Below the pieces are notes generated by a model. That model did not search any database. It was not told the origin of the DNA and was given only the letters and a program-made list of their open reading frames with translations. Below, in pieces: positions 27,065-37,299 of a DNA stretch of 64,000 nt (positions are counted from its first letter, which is position 1; each line of letters begins with the position of its first letter). The stretch spans positions 62,001 through 126,000 of the forward strand of contig JAXHVA010000001.1 of NCBI GenBank assembly GCA_034189035.1. The letters run 5' to 3'. The position numbers and the translations under genes are program-made. Origin of the DNA: JAUXFK01 sp034189035 (GTDB lineage Bacteria; Desulfobacterota; UBA8473).

Positions 27065-30000
27065 CTAATCGCTCTTCTCTTCAAGGATACCTTCTATTTC
27101 AAGGTAAGCATCCAATAAATTCTCTTTTTCTTGTTCATCTGTTTGCCAATAGCCTCTTTTGTCTGTCTCCCAGAGCTTTTTTATAATCTGTAAGGTTGCA
27201 AACGGGTTGTTTTCAAGGAGACGCTTTTGCATCTCCTCATCAAATATGTACCGTTTTGCCATATCACTGAAGACCCAGCTCTCAACCTTGCCGGTCGTTG
27301 CGGCAAGACCGAGGATGTACTCAACCCTGTCGGATATCTTCTGTACACCATGAAACGTATGCTCAAGCATCCCGTCGATCCATTTTGGGTTCAGTATCCT
27401 CGCCCTTATCGATCTCTCTATAGGACTCTTTATATCTTCCACCTGTATAAACTCTTTGGTGGTATCGGCGATCAACATCCGGGGTTTTTCGCCCTTAACC
27501 GATTCTATTGATTTGGCCAGTCCTCCAAAGAATTCATAGTAGTGATCGAGCTCGGTTATCTCGATCTCATGTGTATCCCTCACCTGGGTGACAAGATCTA
27601 CCCTGGACAGTAGGGTCTCAAAGACCTCCTTTACAGATTCCGCATTTACATTCTCCCCGTAACCGTATTGCATGCTATCGAGATAGGACAGGGAGAGTTC
27701 ATTCTCATCCTCCCAGCAAGAAGTTTCAATCAGGGTCGTCATGGAAGTGGCATATTCACCCCTGCCTGGGCCGAAGATACGCAAGTGAGCAAGGGTTTCA
27801 TCCTTTTTGAGACTCAGTTTTGAGGCTATCTCTTGTGAGTGCTTCTTCACCATGTTCATCTCAGTCGGTTCAGGGAGGGACGAAACGATTTTAAAGGCCT
27901 CATTCAAGAAGTCGATCAGGTTGGGCAGGGTATCGCGGAATATGCCGCAGATGGTCACGACCACATCGATTCTCGGTCTTTCCAATATTTCTAAAGGGAT
28001 GACCTCCAAACCCGTGAACCATGGGCCGCTCTTTCTTACTGCCTTAAGCCCGAGGTATTCCAGTATCTGACCTATGGTTTCGCCCCTGGTCTTTACTGTT
28101 TCGAACCCCCAGAGCACCACACTTACGGTCTCAGGATACCTGTCTTCGGCCTTCTTGTATTCATCGATAGAGGCTTTGGCGATCTCTGCCCCACGCCTGC
28201 ACGCTGCACTGCTTGGAATCAGCCGTGGATCGAACTGGTAGGTATTACACCCAGTTGGAAATACCTCAGGTGTCCTTATGGGGTCTCCGCCGATATTCGG
28301 CAGAGTATACTGAGAACAAAGGGCACCCAAAAACGACTCTATCTCCTTGCTGTCCATTATATTCGTATAGAGGTCACCAATATAGTCAAATACGGTCTTC
28401 GCCCTTTTTCTTAAACTCTTGGGGACTGTCAGCATCAGCTGTTCATCCGTATGGCCCCCCACCTTCTTTCCAACCAGTTCTTTCACTTGGTCTTCTATCT
28501 CTGCCAGAATCTCATCGTAGCATCTGTCTTCTTTACGCTCAGCAGGGCTTTTAAGCAGTTCCTCATAAGTGAAGCCTCTTGCTTCACCCACTATCCGATA
28601 TAGAGATTCCACCTCCTGGTCGTATCGTAATATCAGGGCAATCAACTCGATAATCTCTCCTTTCGAGTAACCTTCTCCGAGGATATGGAGTCCTCTTGGG
28701 ATGATGGATCTCTTTACCTCAAAGAGTGTACCCTGTATCTCCTCTATTGAAGTATCTTTCATGTTGAGGTCTTTTGCTCTTTTATAGATATCCTCTGATA
28801 CCCTGTCCGCCCTCACAGGATCCTGGACTCTCGCTTCATAGTATTCATGTATGAGTTCTTCTAAGCAGACGAGTTCTTCATAGAGACCTGAAGTTGTAAA
28901 TGAAGGGGTCTGGTGGTTTACGATGGTGGCATAGCTCCTTCTCTTTGCAATCGTTGCTTCAGAAGAGTTGGTGACCCAGTAGATATATATATGAGGCATA
29001 TCCCCTGTCAGGATATCGGGAAGGCAATACGACGATAGACCAACCTCTTTTCCCTTGGTGAACTCAAGGGTTCCATGGGTACCCACATGAACAAGAGCAT
29101 CGGCCTGAAACTCCCTCTCAATCCAGTGATAGAAGGCAAGATACTGATGATGGGGGGGGAGATCGCGGTGATGGTAAGATCTTCCTCCGTCCTCATGGCC
29201 TCCCCTTGAAGGTTGAATGCCGATGAAGATATTTCCAAGGATGATACCCGGGATCATAATACCATGGCTATCGGTCATTATCTCCCCGGGCGGATTACCC
29301 CATTTCTCAACCACCTCAGCCTGTATACCCCGAGGGAGATCATTAAACCATTTCAAATACTTCTCGATTGGTACCCTTAACCCATATTTCGCTTCCTGCG
29401 AACACCATTGAGGGGAGTTGACGATCCCTTCCTCCAAAAGGAGATCGCTGATCTCTTCCTCTGGGATTTCCACAAAATACCCCTCGGTCCTCAATGCAGA
29501 AAGGATCTTCTTCATACTTGAAAAGACATCGAGATAACTGGCGTTGCCGAGGTTATGTTCTCCGGGTGGATAGTCGTATATGATCAAGGCTATCCTCTTT
29601 TTTTTGTTTTCTTTCTCTCCCAGAGAAAGCCTTTTCTTCAAGCGATTGCAAAACCTCTCCATGCGGTTGTCTATGAAAGAGGGTGCCTTTACCTCATTTT
29701 GTATTTCCTTGCTGAACCCGGCATTGATAAGTCCACTTAAGACCATGGGCTCGATACAACCGTCAAGTTCTCTGAGGGCCACGGCTATGACCACCTCGAT
29801 AGGTGAGAGGCCTGTCTCTGATTCTCTCCATCTCTCTATATCGGTTTGATACATGTGGATCGGTCCGAATACGGGACAATCGAGGCATCTCAACATCTCA
29901 AGTGTGGGCACGGGGTCTCCGCCGAGCGGACCGCCATTGATCCTGAAGTACTGAAGATTTATAACGGCATCTACGAAGGGTTTACCATCTTTAAAGAAGA

Positions 30001-30853
30001 AAGAGTCAATTGTTTCCAGGTTTGTCATGACATCAGAGAATACTGGTAAAGCGGCAAGATCCGGTTCGAGTCGTTTGGTCAGGGCCTTGACCACAGGAAG
30101 GCAGTCGTCGAAGTGCATCCCGCCATAGAAAAATATGCCCACCTTGGGTTTTTCATCAAGTAAATCATGGACTTTTTTAAATTCATCAATACTAGAAAAG
30201 AATCGATTGTAACTGGGATGATATATCCCTGCCTTGGGTGGGATCATAGGCGGATCGAACCTGATCCTTTTCTTTCCGCCATACTCCCTGACTAAAAGGA
30301 GGAGGAGGTTCTTCAGGTTCTGCATGCCACCATACTGCCAGTAATCGATGGCAAATGCCCAGTTTCGCGCGTGCCTTATGGTCCCGAAAGGAAGGATCTT
30401 CCCTGTCTTCTTGATCAGGTCCATGATCTTCAGGCTCGTAGATATATCAATGCTGTCCTTATCAAAGCCGATATCAGGTTGTCTCTCGAATATCTTACGG
30501 CCATTGAAACTCCCCATCTTCGTGAGTGAGAGGATTTCTGTGGTACCACCGCATAAGGTCACAATGGTTTTTTCATTCCTGCTCAGGGATTCCATAACCA
30601 TCTTTGCCCCACGGGTCTGTCCCCTCATATCGAGCAGAACAATATCCGCAGAGTTAAGGTCTTCTTTCAACCGCTCTTCATCGATGAGTCCTGTATCCAC
30701 CTCAGAGAGGTAGTAATTTCTCAATGCCACTATGTTTCCATGCTCCTTTGTTACCTCATGGAGGGCCAAAGCCAGTGAGCCTGTGGCGCACATGGTTGTT
30801 ATGAGTACAATTCTGGTCTCTCTTCCTTTATTATTCTTCATATACTCTCTCAT
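27065..30853 (-). CDS. cobN: CobN/BchH-type metal chelatase large subunit (long form)
   Basis: A 1262-residue protein with the CobN/Mg-chelatase H domain. The N-terminus to about residue 180 is Rossmann-like and is absent from the shorter paralogue (50523-53933). Conserved elements are VGTHGTLEFTKGKEVGLSSY, DMPHIYIYWVTNSSEATIAK RRSYATIV, the GNPPGEIM region, and a C-terminal helical domain (DAYLEIEGILEE). CobN-type subunits insert a divalent metal into a corrin or porphyrin ring using an AAA partner; the partners here may be the I/D proteins at 46.1-49.5 kb. It is second in the TonB-led operon. No cobalamin biosynthesis genes are nearby, so the substrate may be a scavenged tetrapyrrole. Confidence 0.9.
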   Translation of the reverse strand: MREYMKNNKGRETRIVLITTMCATGSLALALHEVTKEHGNIVALRNYYLSEVDTGLIDEERLKEDLNSADIVLLDMRGQTRGAKMVMESLSRNEKTIVTLCGGTTEILSLTKMGSFNGRKIFERQPDIGFDKDSIDISTSLKIMDLIKKTGKILPFGTIRHARNWAFAIDYWQYGGMQNLKNLLLLLVREYGGKKRIRFDPPMIPPKAGIYHPSYNRFFSSIDEFKKVHDLLDEKPKVGIFFYGGMHFDDCLPVVKALTKRLEPDLAALPVFSDVMTNLETIDSFFFKDGKPFVDAVINLQYFRINGGPLGGDPVPTLEMLRCLDCPVFGPIHMYQTDIERWRESETGLSPIEVVIAVALRELDGCIEPMVLSGLINAGFSKEIQNEVKAPSFIDNRMERFCNRLKKRLSLGEKENKKKRIALIIYDYPPGEHNLGNASYLDVFSSMKKILSALRTEGYFVEIPEEEISDLLLEEGIVNSPQWCSQEAKYGLRVPIEKYLKWFNDLPRGIQAEVVEKWGNPPGEIMTDSHGIMIPGIILGNIFIGIQPSRGGHEDGGRSYHHRDLPPHHQYLAFYHWIEREFQADALVHVGTHGTLEFTKGKEVGLSSYCLPDILTGDMPHIYIYWVTNSSEATIAKRRSYATIVNHQTPSFTTSGLYEELVCLEELIHEYYEARVQDPVRADRVSEDIYKRAKDLNMKDTSIEEIQGTLFEVKRSIIPRGLHILGEGYSKGEIIELIALILRYDQEVESLYRIVGEARGFTYEELLKSPAERKEDRCYDEILAEIEDQVKELVGKKVGGHTDEQLMLTVPKSLRKRAKTVFDYIGDLYTNIMDSKEIESFLGALCSQYTLPNIGGDPIRTPEVFPTGCNTYQFDPRLIPSSAACRRGAEIAKASIDEYKKAEDRYPETVSVVLWGFETVKTRGETIGQILEYLGLKAVRKSGPWFTGLEVIPLEILERPRIDVVVTICGIFRDTLPNLIDFLNEAFKIVSSLPEPTEMNMVKKHSQEIASKLSLKKDETLAHLRIFGPGRGEYATSMTTLIETSCWEDENELSLSYLDSMQYGYGENVNAESVKEVFETLLSRVDLVTQVRDTHEIEITELDHYYEFFGGLAKSIESVKGEKPRMLIADTTKEFIQVEDIKSPIERSIRARILNPKWIDGMLEHTFHGVQKISDRVEYILGLAATTGKVESWVFSDMAKRYIFDEEMQKRLLENNPFATLQIIKKLWETDKRGYWQTDEQEKENLLDAYLEIEGILEEKSD

Positions 30854-30878
30854 CTTTATTCTCTGGGCTTGTCTCGCT

Positions 30879-33170
30879 TTACATCTTAAGATTCAGGCTG
30901 AACACAAAGTTTCTCCCCGGTTGAATCAAGGAATCATCCCATACTCTGTACATCAATATCTTTGGAAACGATCTGTAGGTCTTATTCGTAAAGTTATCTA
31001 TAGCAAATCTCAGACTGACATTATGATAGTCCATAAATGACGGACATTCTATTCCCATCCTGAAGCTATAAACCTCGAAGGCCGGGGTCTTTTGTCTCTC
31101 TGTCCAGTCATCAGGGATTCTGTCCTGCCTGGCATAGATCCTTGAACACAGTTCCGCCCATAGTCTGCCGTCCAGGGGGTTTATGTCTTTGGTTTCATAC
31201 CTGATGCCGAGAATTGTTTTAAGCGGAGGCATCCCTTCAAGAGGATCTTTTTGTATCTTGTCCTCGCCTCTAGCATAACTTATAGTGGAAAAAGCAGACC
31301 AGTTGGGCAAAATCCGAAAATCAAGGGTTGACTCTATCCCCCGGATCTCTACTTCTCCTATGTTGTCAAAGGTGAGTACTGCTGGTTGATCGGTCGGAAC
31401 CATTAAGATGTAATCATCCAGCGTATTCACAAATCCTGTAATACCTGCAGAGAAATCAGAATACAGAATCTTGATGCCTGCCTCGTAATTAATGCTCTCT
31501 TCTGATTTTACTTCAGGGTTGCCCCTCAATTGGGCACCTCCGGGCACTGCTCCAACGTAGAATCTCTCTTCCAATGAGGGAGCCCTGAACCCTTTTGAGA
31601 ATGATCCGGTAAGTTTAATCCCATCCGAAAGAGAGAAGAGGAGGCCGATTCCGCCGGTTATAGAATTGTCTTCACTCTCTTCTTTGGTCAAATTGTCCCT
31701 TGTGCGGTAGTGGTCATACCTCCCGCCAATATTTATCCATAGGCCATCAAATACCTCTATCTCATCTTGAACGTAAAACGCTGTGTTGTTGAAACTCCCG
31801 TCAACAAGGTCTCCTTTCGAATATAGTTCTGAGAATTGCGGAGGCAGGTCCACTCCAAGCAATCCAGCCAGCTCGATCCCATACTCAAGAACAGTAAGGG
31901 GGATATCAAATCCCATGATTGAAACATCAGTGTTCATCTCAGAAGGGGCCTTGGCCTCGTCTCTGTAGTATTCGATGCCGATAGTCAACACCTGAGGGCG
32001 GATAAGATCGAGGGTGGAGAGTCCACGCGTCTGGGCGCTGTACGTATCTGTTTCGAGCTTGCCGTGAAGTACGATATCTATGTTTCCAGGCATAATATGA
32101 GGAAAGATTGAGGTCGTATTGATGTATTCCATCCTCTCCTTTTGTATATGGGCGCTAAAATCCAATGAATCAAGCCAGGAAAAAGGGGTTCTGATCTCAT
32201 AGTTGAGGATATATGTTTCGCGATCAGCATGGGAAATGTCAAAGATGGTCTCAACGTCTGTTACAAGCGTCATGCCGAACATCTCCTCTTCGACACCTTC
32301 CATCACTGTCAATGGGGTCTCAATCTCCCCCCTAAAAATATTTGCACGGACCTCAATCGATTGCAGATCGTTTATACGATACTCGGTGTGAAGGTCAAGG
32401 CATGTGTCTTTATAACCACTATGATCGAGTGTTCCTTCCGGGGTTTTTACATCCCCAGCCTCCTTGACTGTTGCGCCTACAAGCGAATTGAATCCTTCTG
32501 CTCCAAACTCTAATTCTACCCTGCCGGATCTCAGGTCATTTACGCCTGCATATTTTGTGGAGAGGTTCGTATCAAAATAATCATCTTTGCGCTTTTGCGC
32601 TTTCTTTGTGATGATGTTGACAACACCGCCCATGGCTCCGGAACCGTAAAGAACAGTCCCAGGTCCGTGAAGAACCTCTATCCTCTCTATCTGGTTGACA
32701 TCGATCTCATTGAGATAGACTCCTCCTGTCAGGGAACTCACGTGGGAATTCCACCGCTTTCCATCAAGCAGCACCAGTACTCTGTTGGCAGAGAGTCCCC
32801 TGATTCTGGCCTTGGAGATCCCGGGTGTACTGTCATGATGAATTTCAACTCCGGCAACAGCCTTCAGCAAATCTCCAATATTTGCAGGGGATACCCTCTC
32901 AATCTCTTCTTTTCCAATAACGGTGAGAGGCAGAGGTGTATCGAATGTCGACTTTTCATATTTTGTTGCTGTGACGACTATATCACCGAGTTTGACTTTC
33001 TCTATCTTTTCCGGCTTCTCTTTTTTTATGTCCAAAATTGCGGGGCCCTCCATACTGGTACCATCTTCTGTGCCCTGTGCCTCAAGCACCTGTGCAGCTG
33101 AGAACGGGAAACAGAGTATAAAAAATAGAAGCATGGCTTTCGCGTATTTGGTTATTATTCTTTTTATCAT
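30879..33170 (-). CDS. TonB-dependent outer-membrane receptor
   Basis: About 763 residues with a signal peptide (KAMLLFFILCFPFSAAQVLE). The plug has a TonB-box-like DIVVTATKYEKS, NIGDLLKAVAGVEI, RGLSANRVLVLLDGKRWNS and IERIEVLHGPGTVLYGSGAM GGVVNIIT. The barrel (about 240-763) ends in FVFSLNLKM. It is the first gene of the operon with CobN and the Lol-type genes and would import a large ligand such as a metallophore or tetrapyrrole. An ATG at 33170 is preferred over TTG two codons earlier. No motif A element lies upstream, unlike the other receptor. Confidence 0.9.
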   Translation of the reverse strand: MIKRIITKYAKAMLLFFILCFPFSAAQVLEAQGTEDGTSMEGPAILDIKKEKPEKIEKVKLGDIVVTATKYEKSTFDTPLPLTVIGKEEIERVSPANIGDLLKAVAGVEIHHDSTPGISKARIRGLSANRVLVLLDGKRWNSHVSSLTGGVYLNEIDVNQIERIEVLHGPGTVLYGSGAMGGVVNIITKKAQKRKDDYFDTNLSTKYAGVNDLRSGRVELEFGAEGFNSLVGATVKEAGDVKTPEGTLDHSGYKDTCLDLHTEYRINDLQSIEVRANIFRGEIETPLTVMEGVEEEMFGMTLVTDVETIFDISHADRETYILNYEIRTPFSWLDSLDFSAHIQKERMEYINTTSIFPHIMPGNIDIVLHGKLETDTYSAQTRGLSTLDLIRPQVLTIGIEYYRDEAKAPSEMNTDVSIMGFDIPLTVLEYGIELAGLLGVDLPPQFSELYSKGDLVDGSFNNTAFYVQDEIEVFDGLWINIGGRYDHYRTRDNLTKEESEDNSITGGIGLLFSLSDGIKLTGSFSKGFRAPSLEERFYVGAVPGGAQLRGNPEVKSEESINYEAGIKILYSDFSAGITGFVNTLDDYILMVPTDQPAVLTFDNIGEVEIRGIESTLDFRILPNWSAFSTISYARGEDKIQKDPLEGMPPLKTILGIRYETKDINPLDGRLWAELCSRIYARQDRIPDDWTERQKTPAFEVYSFRMGIECPSFMDYHNVSLRFAIDNFTNKTYRSFPKILMYRVWDDSLIQPGRNFVFSLNLKM

Positions 33171-33290
33171 TTCCAACTCATCTCAATAGTGTCCATCTAT
33201 ATATGCTCCTTTTGCCCAATCTCTCCGTCAGGCTCAGATTTTAACCGCAGGATTATAAGATCACCACCCCTTGCAGTTTGCGTAATCTTT

Positions 33291-33863
33291 TTACGATCTT
33301 CTAAGAAAAGTCCCCTTTAAATCCTCTATGAGTTTCTCATAATCGCTTCTAAATAGACCATAGCCATATACATCATGATATTTCCCTTTGCGATAGACGT
33401 GCTTTCTTAATACCAGTTCCCTTTTAGCCCCGCTTCTTTCGGTTATATGAATAGATCTCGTATTGTATTCAAAAATCACTGCCCCTATCTTGGATAAGTT
33501 CAACTCATTAAAAGCAAAACCAGCAGCAGTAAGAAGGGCATCCGGACCATATGGGAGGTTTTGTTTCTCCTTGGTGATAAAGACTTCTATCATGGCATTT
33601 CGGTTCTTCCAGCTAATCGAAAGAAACCTGATCAATCCTATCGGCCTCCCCCTTTTTTTTGTTTCTACGATGAAATTCACAACAGACTCGTACCTGGAAG
33701 GATTATTAATCTGAGACAACAAAAGCTCTTTCAATTTCTGCCCTGGAATTAACGGATCGCCGGTAAGAAAAAATTGAAACTCATCGTTTTGTATCCATTT
33801 CACTACAAGATCCACGTGCTCTTTTTTGGGTTCTCTTAATCTTACCAAAGCTCCCTCAATCAT
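33291..33863 (-). CDS. GNAT acetyltransferase, last gene of the peptide locus
   Basis: A 190-residue RimJ/RimL-type GNAT: ALVRLREPKKEHVDLVVKWI at the start, a GPDALLTAAGFAFNELNLSK region for the acetyl-CoA site, and a C-terminal signature VYRKGKYHDVYGYGLFRSDY. Its second half resembles that of the 43558-44109 GNAT (VIFEYNTRSI compared with YLFEYEKNFV). GNATs transfer an acetyl (or other acyl) group to an amine. It follows the MacB-type genes by 132 bases on the same strand, so it belongs with them. The acceptor could be the precursor peptide or a self-protection target. Confidence 0.75.
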   Translation of the reverse strand: MIEGALVRLREPKKEHVDLVVKWIQNDEFQFFLTGDPLIPGQKLKELLLSQINNPSRYESVVNFIVETKKRGRPIGLIRFLSISWKNRNAMIEVFITKEKQNLPYGPDALLTAAGFAFNELNLSKIGAVIFEYNTRSIHITERSGAKRELVLRKHVYRKGKYHDVYGYGLFRSDYEKLIEDLKGTFLRRS

Positions 33864-33995
33864 CTCTAATTACCCCTTGGCTGGCTGTTGCCCGTAAAAT
33901 CACCATCCCTTAGAGGGAAGTCTCTTATTTTTCCTGATTTAGTAAATCTGCCATACAAACCATCTCGAATGGCTTCTTACTGCGTTTTTTATGGT

Positions 33996-35216
33996 CTACT
34001 CATGCCGAAGCGCATCAACCGGATCCAAACCAGAGGCCTTGTATGCAGGATAAAGCCCAAAGAAAATACCCACTGTGACTGAAAAAAGAAAGCCAATGGC
34101 AATAGAAGTAAAGGAGATTACCATAGGCCATTCTCCTGCCAGAGGAACTGAACTGGCTAAAATATTGCAGATAGTAAATCCTAAAAATATTCCCAAAAAT
34201 ATCCCGATCATTCCGCCAATGAAACTGACTATTACCGATTCGACAAGGAATTGTCCCAGGATATCTCCTCTGTCAGCTCCAACAGCTTTTCGAATCCCGA
34301 TTTCTCTGATCCGTTCACTTACTGAAACCAACATGATGTTCATTATTCCTATTCCTCCTACCAGCAGAGAAATAGCAGCAATTCCTCCGAGCATCAGCTT
34401 GAAAGTGAGGGTGGTCTGCTCAATGGTTTTCAAAAACTCCTCCTGACTTACTAAGCGAAAATCGGGAACCTGCTGATGTCGAGTCAAGAGAACCTCCCTG
34501 ATTTTAGCCATTGCTTTTTTAGTTGCCTTCCGGTCTATAACTTGAACCTGTAAGTTACTTATCAAATCAGTGCCGGTAAATTTCTTCATTGCCGTAGTAA
34601 TAGGAATGAAGACCTTCTCATTGAAATTGACAAAAGATACCTGTCCCTTCTCTTCCATCACTCCAACGACCACAAATCTATCTTTTCCTATCTTGATTTC
34701 ATTGCCGATCGGGTTGTTTTCTCCAAAAAGTACGTCTTTTATCGTCTTTCCTATGACTACGATTTGACGGCATCCTTCCATATCCCCTGGGGAAATAAAT
34801 CGGCCATTTTGCACATAAAAATTCCGTATCTCTTCATAGACAGGGGTTGTCCCTTCGATGGTAGCATTGTAATCCTTTTTATAGTACTTTAGCTTTGCTT
34901 TTACTGTAACACAGGGAGCTACGTTCTTTACCCAAAAGACTTTTGAAATATCGAAGGCATCGCCATAGGTGAGGCCCTTGGATTTTCGCTGTTTCCTTTT
35001 TGCCATCTCAGACGGTTTCTCTGGAAGTACCATTAAAAGATTACTGCCCAGACCTTCTATCTGCTGGTTTATTCTCCTTCTGGCACCTTCAGTGATGGAA
35101 ACCATGGCGATGACCGCTGCTACTCCGATAATGATTCCAAGCATGGTGAGACCTGAACGTAATTTATTGGTCGATATCCCCCGGAAACCGATAATAAACC
35201 ACTCTCGTAAACACAT
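33996..35216 (-). CDS. MacB-type ABC transporter permease
   Basis: A 406-residue permease: GFRGISTNKLRSGLTMLGII and IGVAAVIAMVSITEG for the first helix, a MacB_PCD periplasmic domain, and the FtsX domain LVSVSERIREIGIRKAVGAD and ending GIFFGLYPAYKASGLDPVDA LRHE. The start codon touches the ATPase stop (35217). With the adaptor and TolC-like protein next door it completes a tripartite exporter from periplasm to outside. MacAB-TolC systems export peptides and siderophores, which fits a peptide product here. Confidence 0.9.
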   Translation of the reverse strand: MCLREWFIIGFRGISTNKLRSGLTMLGIIIGVAAVIAMVSITEGARRRINQQIEGLGSNLLMVLPEKPSEMAKRKQRKSKGLTYGDAFDISKVFWVKNVAPCVTVKAKLKYYKKDYNATIEGTTPVYEEIRNFYVQNGRFISPGDMEGCRQIVVIGKTIKDVLFGENNPIGNEIKIGKDRFVVVGVMEEKGQVSFVNFNEKVFIPITTAMKKFTGTDLISNLQVQVIDRKATKKAMAKIREVLLTRHQQVPDFRLVSQEEFLKTIEQTTLTFKLMLGGIAAISLLVGGIGIMNIMLVSVSERIREIGIRKAVGADRGDILGQFLVESVIVSFIGGMIGIFLGIFLGFTICNILASSVPLAGEWPMVISFTSIAIGFLFSVTVGIFFGLYPAYKASGLDPVDALRHE

Positions 35217-35897
35217 TTAACTCCCCTGTCTGTCTTCAAGTATCTTACCGTCTTTAAGTGCAATAAGCCGACTTGAATATCTGGCAATCTCCCGATCATG
35301 AGTAATCATAATAACGCTGTTTCCTTTTCTGTTTATTTCGTCCAGGAGTTTCATTATCTCTTTTCCCGACCTGCTGTCAAGGTTCCCGGTAGGCTCATCA
35401 GCCAGAACAACCGGGGAGTTGTTAACCAGGGCACGTGCGATTGCTACACGCTGCTGCTCACCCCCGGAGAGTTGATCGGGCAAATGTCCAACCCTGTCAG
35501 CCAGCCCGACTTCTTCGAGAACCTTTACAGAGAGAGCTGCTCTTTCTTTCTTACCAACTCCAGCATAAATCAATGGAAGCTCCACATTCTCCAAGGCGGT
35601 AAAACGAGAGAGGAGGTTAAAATTTTGAAAAACAAAGCCTATCTTCTTATTTCTTAACCTGGCAAGATCCTTATCGTTTAGCTCCTCCACGTTTTGTCCA
35701 TCCAAAAAATACTCCCCAGAGGTTGGCCGGGCAAGACATCCCAAGATATTCAGGATGGTTGTCTTACCACTGCCAGACGACCCCATAATTGCTACAAACT
35801 CTCCCTCTGCTATCTGAAAGGAAATACCATCCAGGGCCATAATTTCGATTTCACCCAACCGGTAAATCTTCTTGACGTTATTTAATCGTATTAACAT
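35217..35897 (-). CDS. MacB-type ABC transporter ATPase
   Basis: A 226-residue ATPase: Walker A MGSSGSGKTTILNILG, signature LSGGEQQRVAIARALV, Walker B PVVLADEPTGNLDS and switch histidine MITHDREIARY. Its stop codon abuts the start codon of the permease, so they are coupled. It lies eight bases downstream of the periplasmic adaptor gene. Confidence 0.93.
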   Translation of the reverse strand: MLIRLNNVKKIYRLGEIEIMALDGISFQIAEGEFVAIMGSSGSGKTTILNILGCLARPTSGEYFLDGQNVEELNDKDLARLRNKKIGFVFQNFNLLSRFTALENVELPLIYAGVGKKERAALSVKVLEEVGLADRVGHLPDQLSGGEQQRVAIARALVNNSPVVLADEPTGNLDSRSGKEIMKLLDEINRKGNSVIMITHDREIARYSSRLIALKDGKILEDRQGS

Positions 35898-35905
35898 AAT
35901 ACAGA

Positions 35906-37099
35906 CTATCTAAAATCCTTACCTGATCTCTTCTTGGGCAGGTCTTCTCTTTCTTTTTGACCCTCTGGCACAGAAAGATACCTGACTTCTTGTCCTTCAT
36001 TGACTCCTTCTTTGATTGCTATATAATTATCATTAGCAAGCCCTGGAATCACTTCCTGCCGAATGAATCTCTCTCCTTTTTTTACCATTACAAAGTATTC
36101 TCCACCTTTTTCCTCTACCGCCTCGATAGGCATGTAAATAACATTCTCCGCTTTTCCTGTAACCAAATCTATATCACAGGACATCTCCGGCTTAATCTGA
36201 TTATCTGCATTCAAGATCTTTATTTTCACCTCGTAGGTAACGATATTGCCTTGTTTCTTTCCTGCAGGACTGACTTCAGTCACCTGCCCGTCATAAGAAC
36301 GGTCACAAATGGCATCAAATCTGATCTTTGCATATTGTCCTACTTTTACCCTATTGATATCTATTTCGTTGATGTTAGTCTTTATATACATTCGACTCAG
36401 ATCTCCAATTACCAGTAAAATCTGGGAAATCGGGACAATAATCTCTCCTTCTTCCACTAACCTTTCGATTACTACTCCTGAAATCGGAGAATTGATAACA
36501 GTATCTTTCAATTCAATAAGAGACGTAGAATAAACCTCTTTGTAGTATCTTTCGTTCGAACAGGATGCATAAAGCTGTGCCTTGGCTAGATTATATTCCG
36601 TCTTTGCCTGTTCCAGCTCATATCGGGCAATCAACCCGTTATTGAAAAGCCTCCAACAATTGAGCCAATTATTCCTGGCATATTCCAACCTTACTTCGGC
36701 GTGCTCGATTTCGGCCTGGCAACGCTCAAGACTTGCTTTTGCCTGATTTAGCCGGCTTCGGGCATCTCTATCGTCCAAACGAAGGAGATCTTCTCCCTGT
36801 CTGACGAAGTCCCCTTTACCTATATATACTTTGGTAATCTTGCCTCCTAATTTTGACTTGATATTGAGCTTGCCAAAAGAATTAACGGTTCCGGTTTCCA
36901 AGATTTTTTGGACTAGATCACCCCTTTGTGCTGGAATAATTCTTTGCATATCATGAATTACCACATTATTCTCAAAGGTCTCAAAAGAAGAAAGACATAC
37001 TCCTGCGCCGAAGAGGAAGACAGAGGCAATAATGATATATACAGAATTCCCCAAACACCAGCTCTTTTGATTCATCTCACTACTTTCCATTCTTTGCAA
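35906..37099 (-). CDS. MacA/HlyD-type periplasmic adaptor (membrane fusion protein)
   Basis: A 397-residue protein with an N-terminal signal or membrane helix (SVYIIIASVFLFGAGVCLS). Then RGDLVQKILETGTVNS, GGKITKVYIGKGDFVRQGED as the lipoyl half motif, a coiled-coil hairpin (QAKASLERCQAEIEHAEVRL and NGLIARYELEQAKTEYNLAK), and the second half INSPISGVVIERLVEEGEII. It bridges the MacB-type transporter and the TolC-like channel in the periplasm. Located between those genes on the same strand. Confidence 0.9.
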   Translation of the reverse strand: MQRMESSEMNQKSWCLGNSVYIIIASVFLFGAGVCLSSFETFENNVVIHDMQRIIPAQRGDLVQKILETGTVNSFGKLNIKSKLGGKITKVYIGKGDFVRQGEDLLRLDDRDARSRLNQAKASLERCQAEIEHAEVRLEYARNNWLNCWRLFNNGLIARYELEQAKTEYNLAKAQLYASCSNERYYKEVYSTSLIELKDTVINSPISGVVIERLVEEGEIIVPISQILLVIGDLSRMYIKTNINEIDINRVKVGQYAKIRFDAICDRSYDGQVTEVSPAGKKQGNIVTYEVKIKILNADNQIKPEMSCDIDLVTGKAENVIYMPIEAVEEKGGEYFVMVKKGERFIRQEVIPGLANDNYIAIKEGVNEGQEVRYLSVPEGQKEREDLPKKRSGKDFR

Positions 37100-37299
37100 A
37101 ACTCAAATATCCAAGGCCAAAACCAGCCAAGCTGGAACCAAAGAGTTTTAACACATTGTAACAGATTATATTTTTTAAAAGAGTCACAAGAAGCGATAAC
37201 CGAATCTTAATCCGAGTAAAAATCGCGCTGAAGTTTGATCATTGTCAAAGCTCGCTGATAGATTTCTGTTTAATAGGGCTAAAGTGATACATTTCATAT

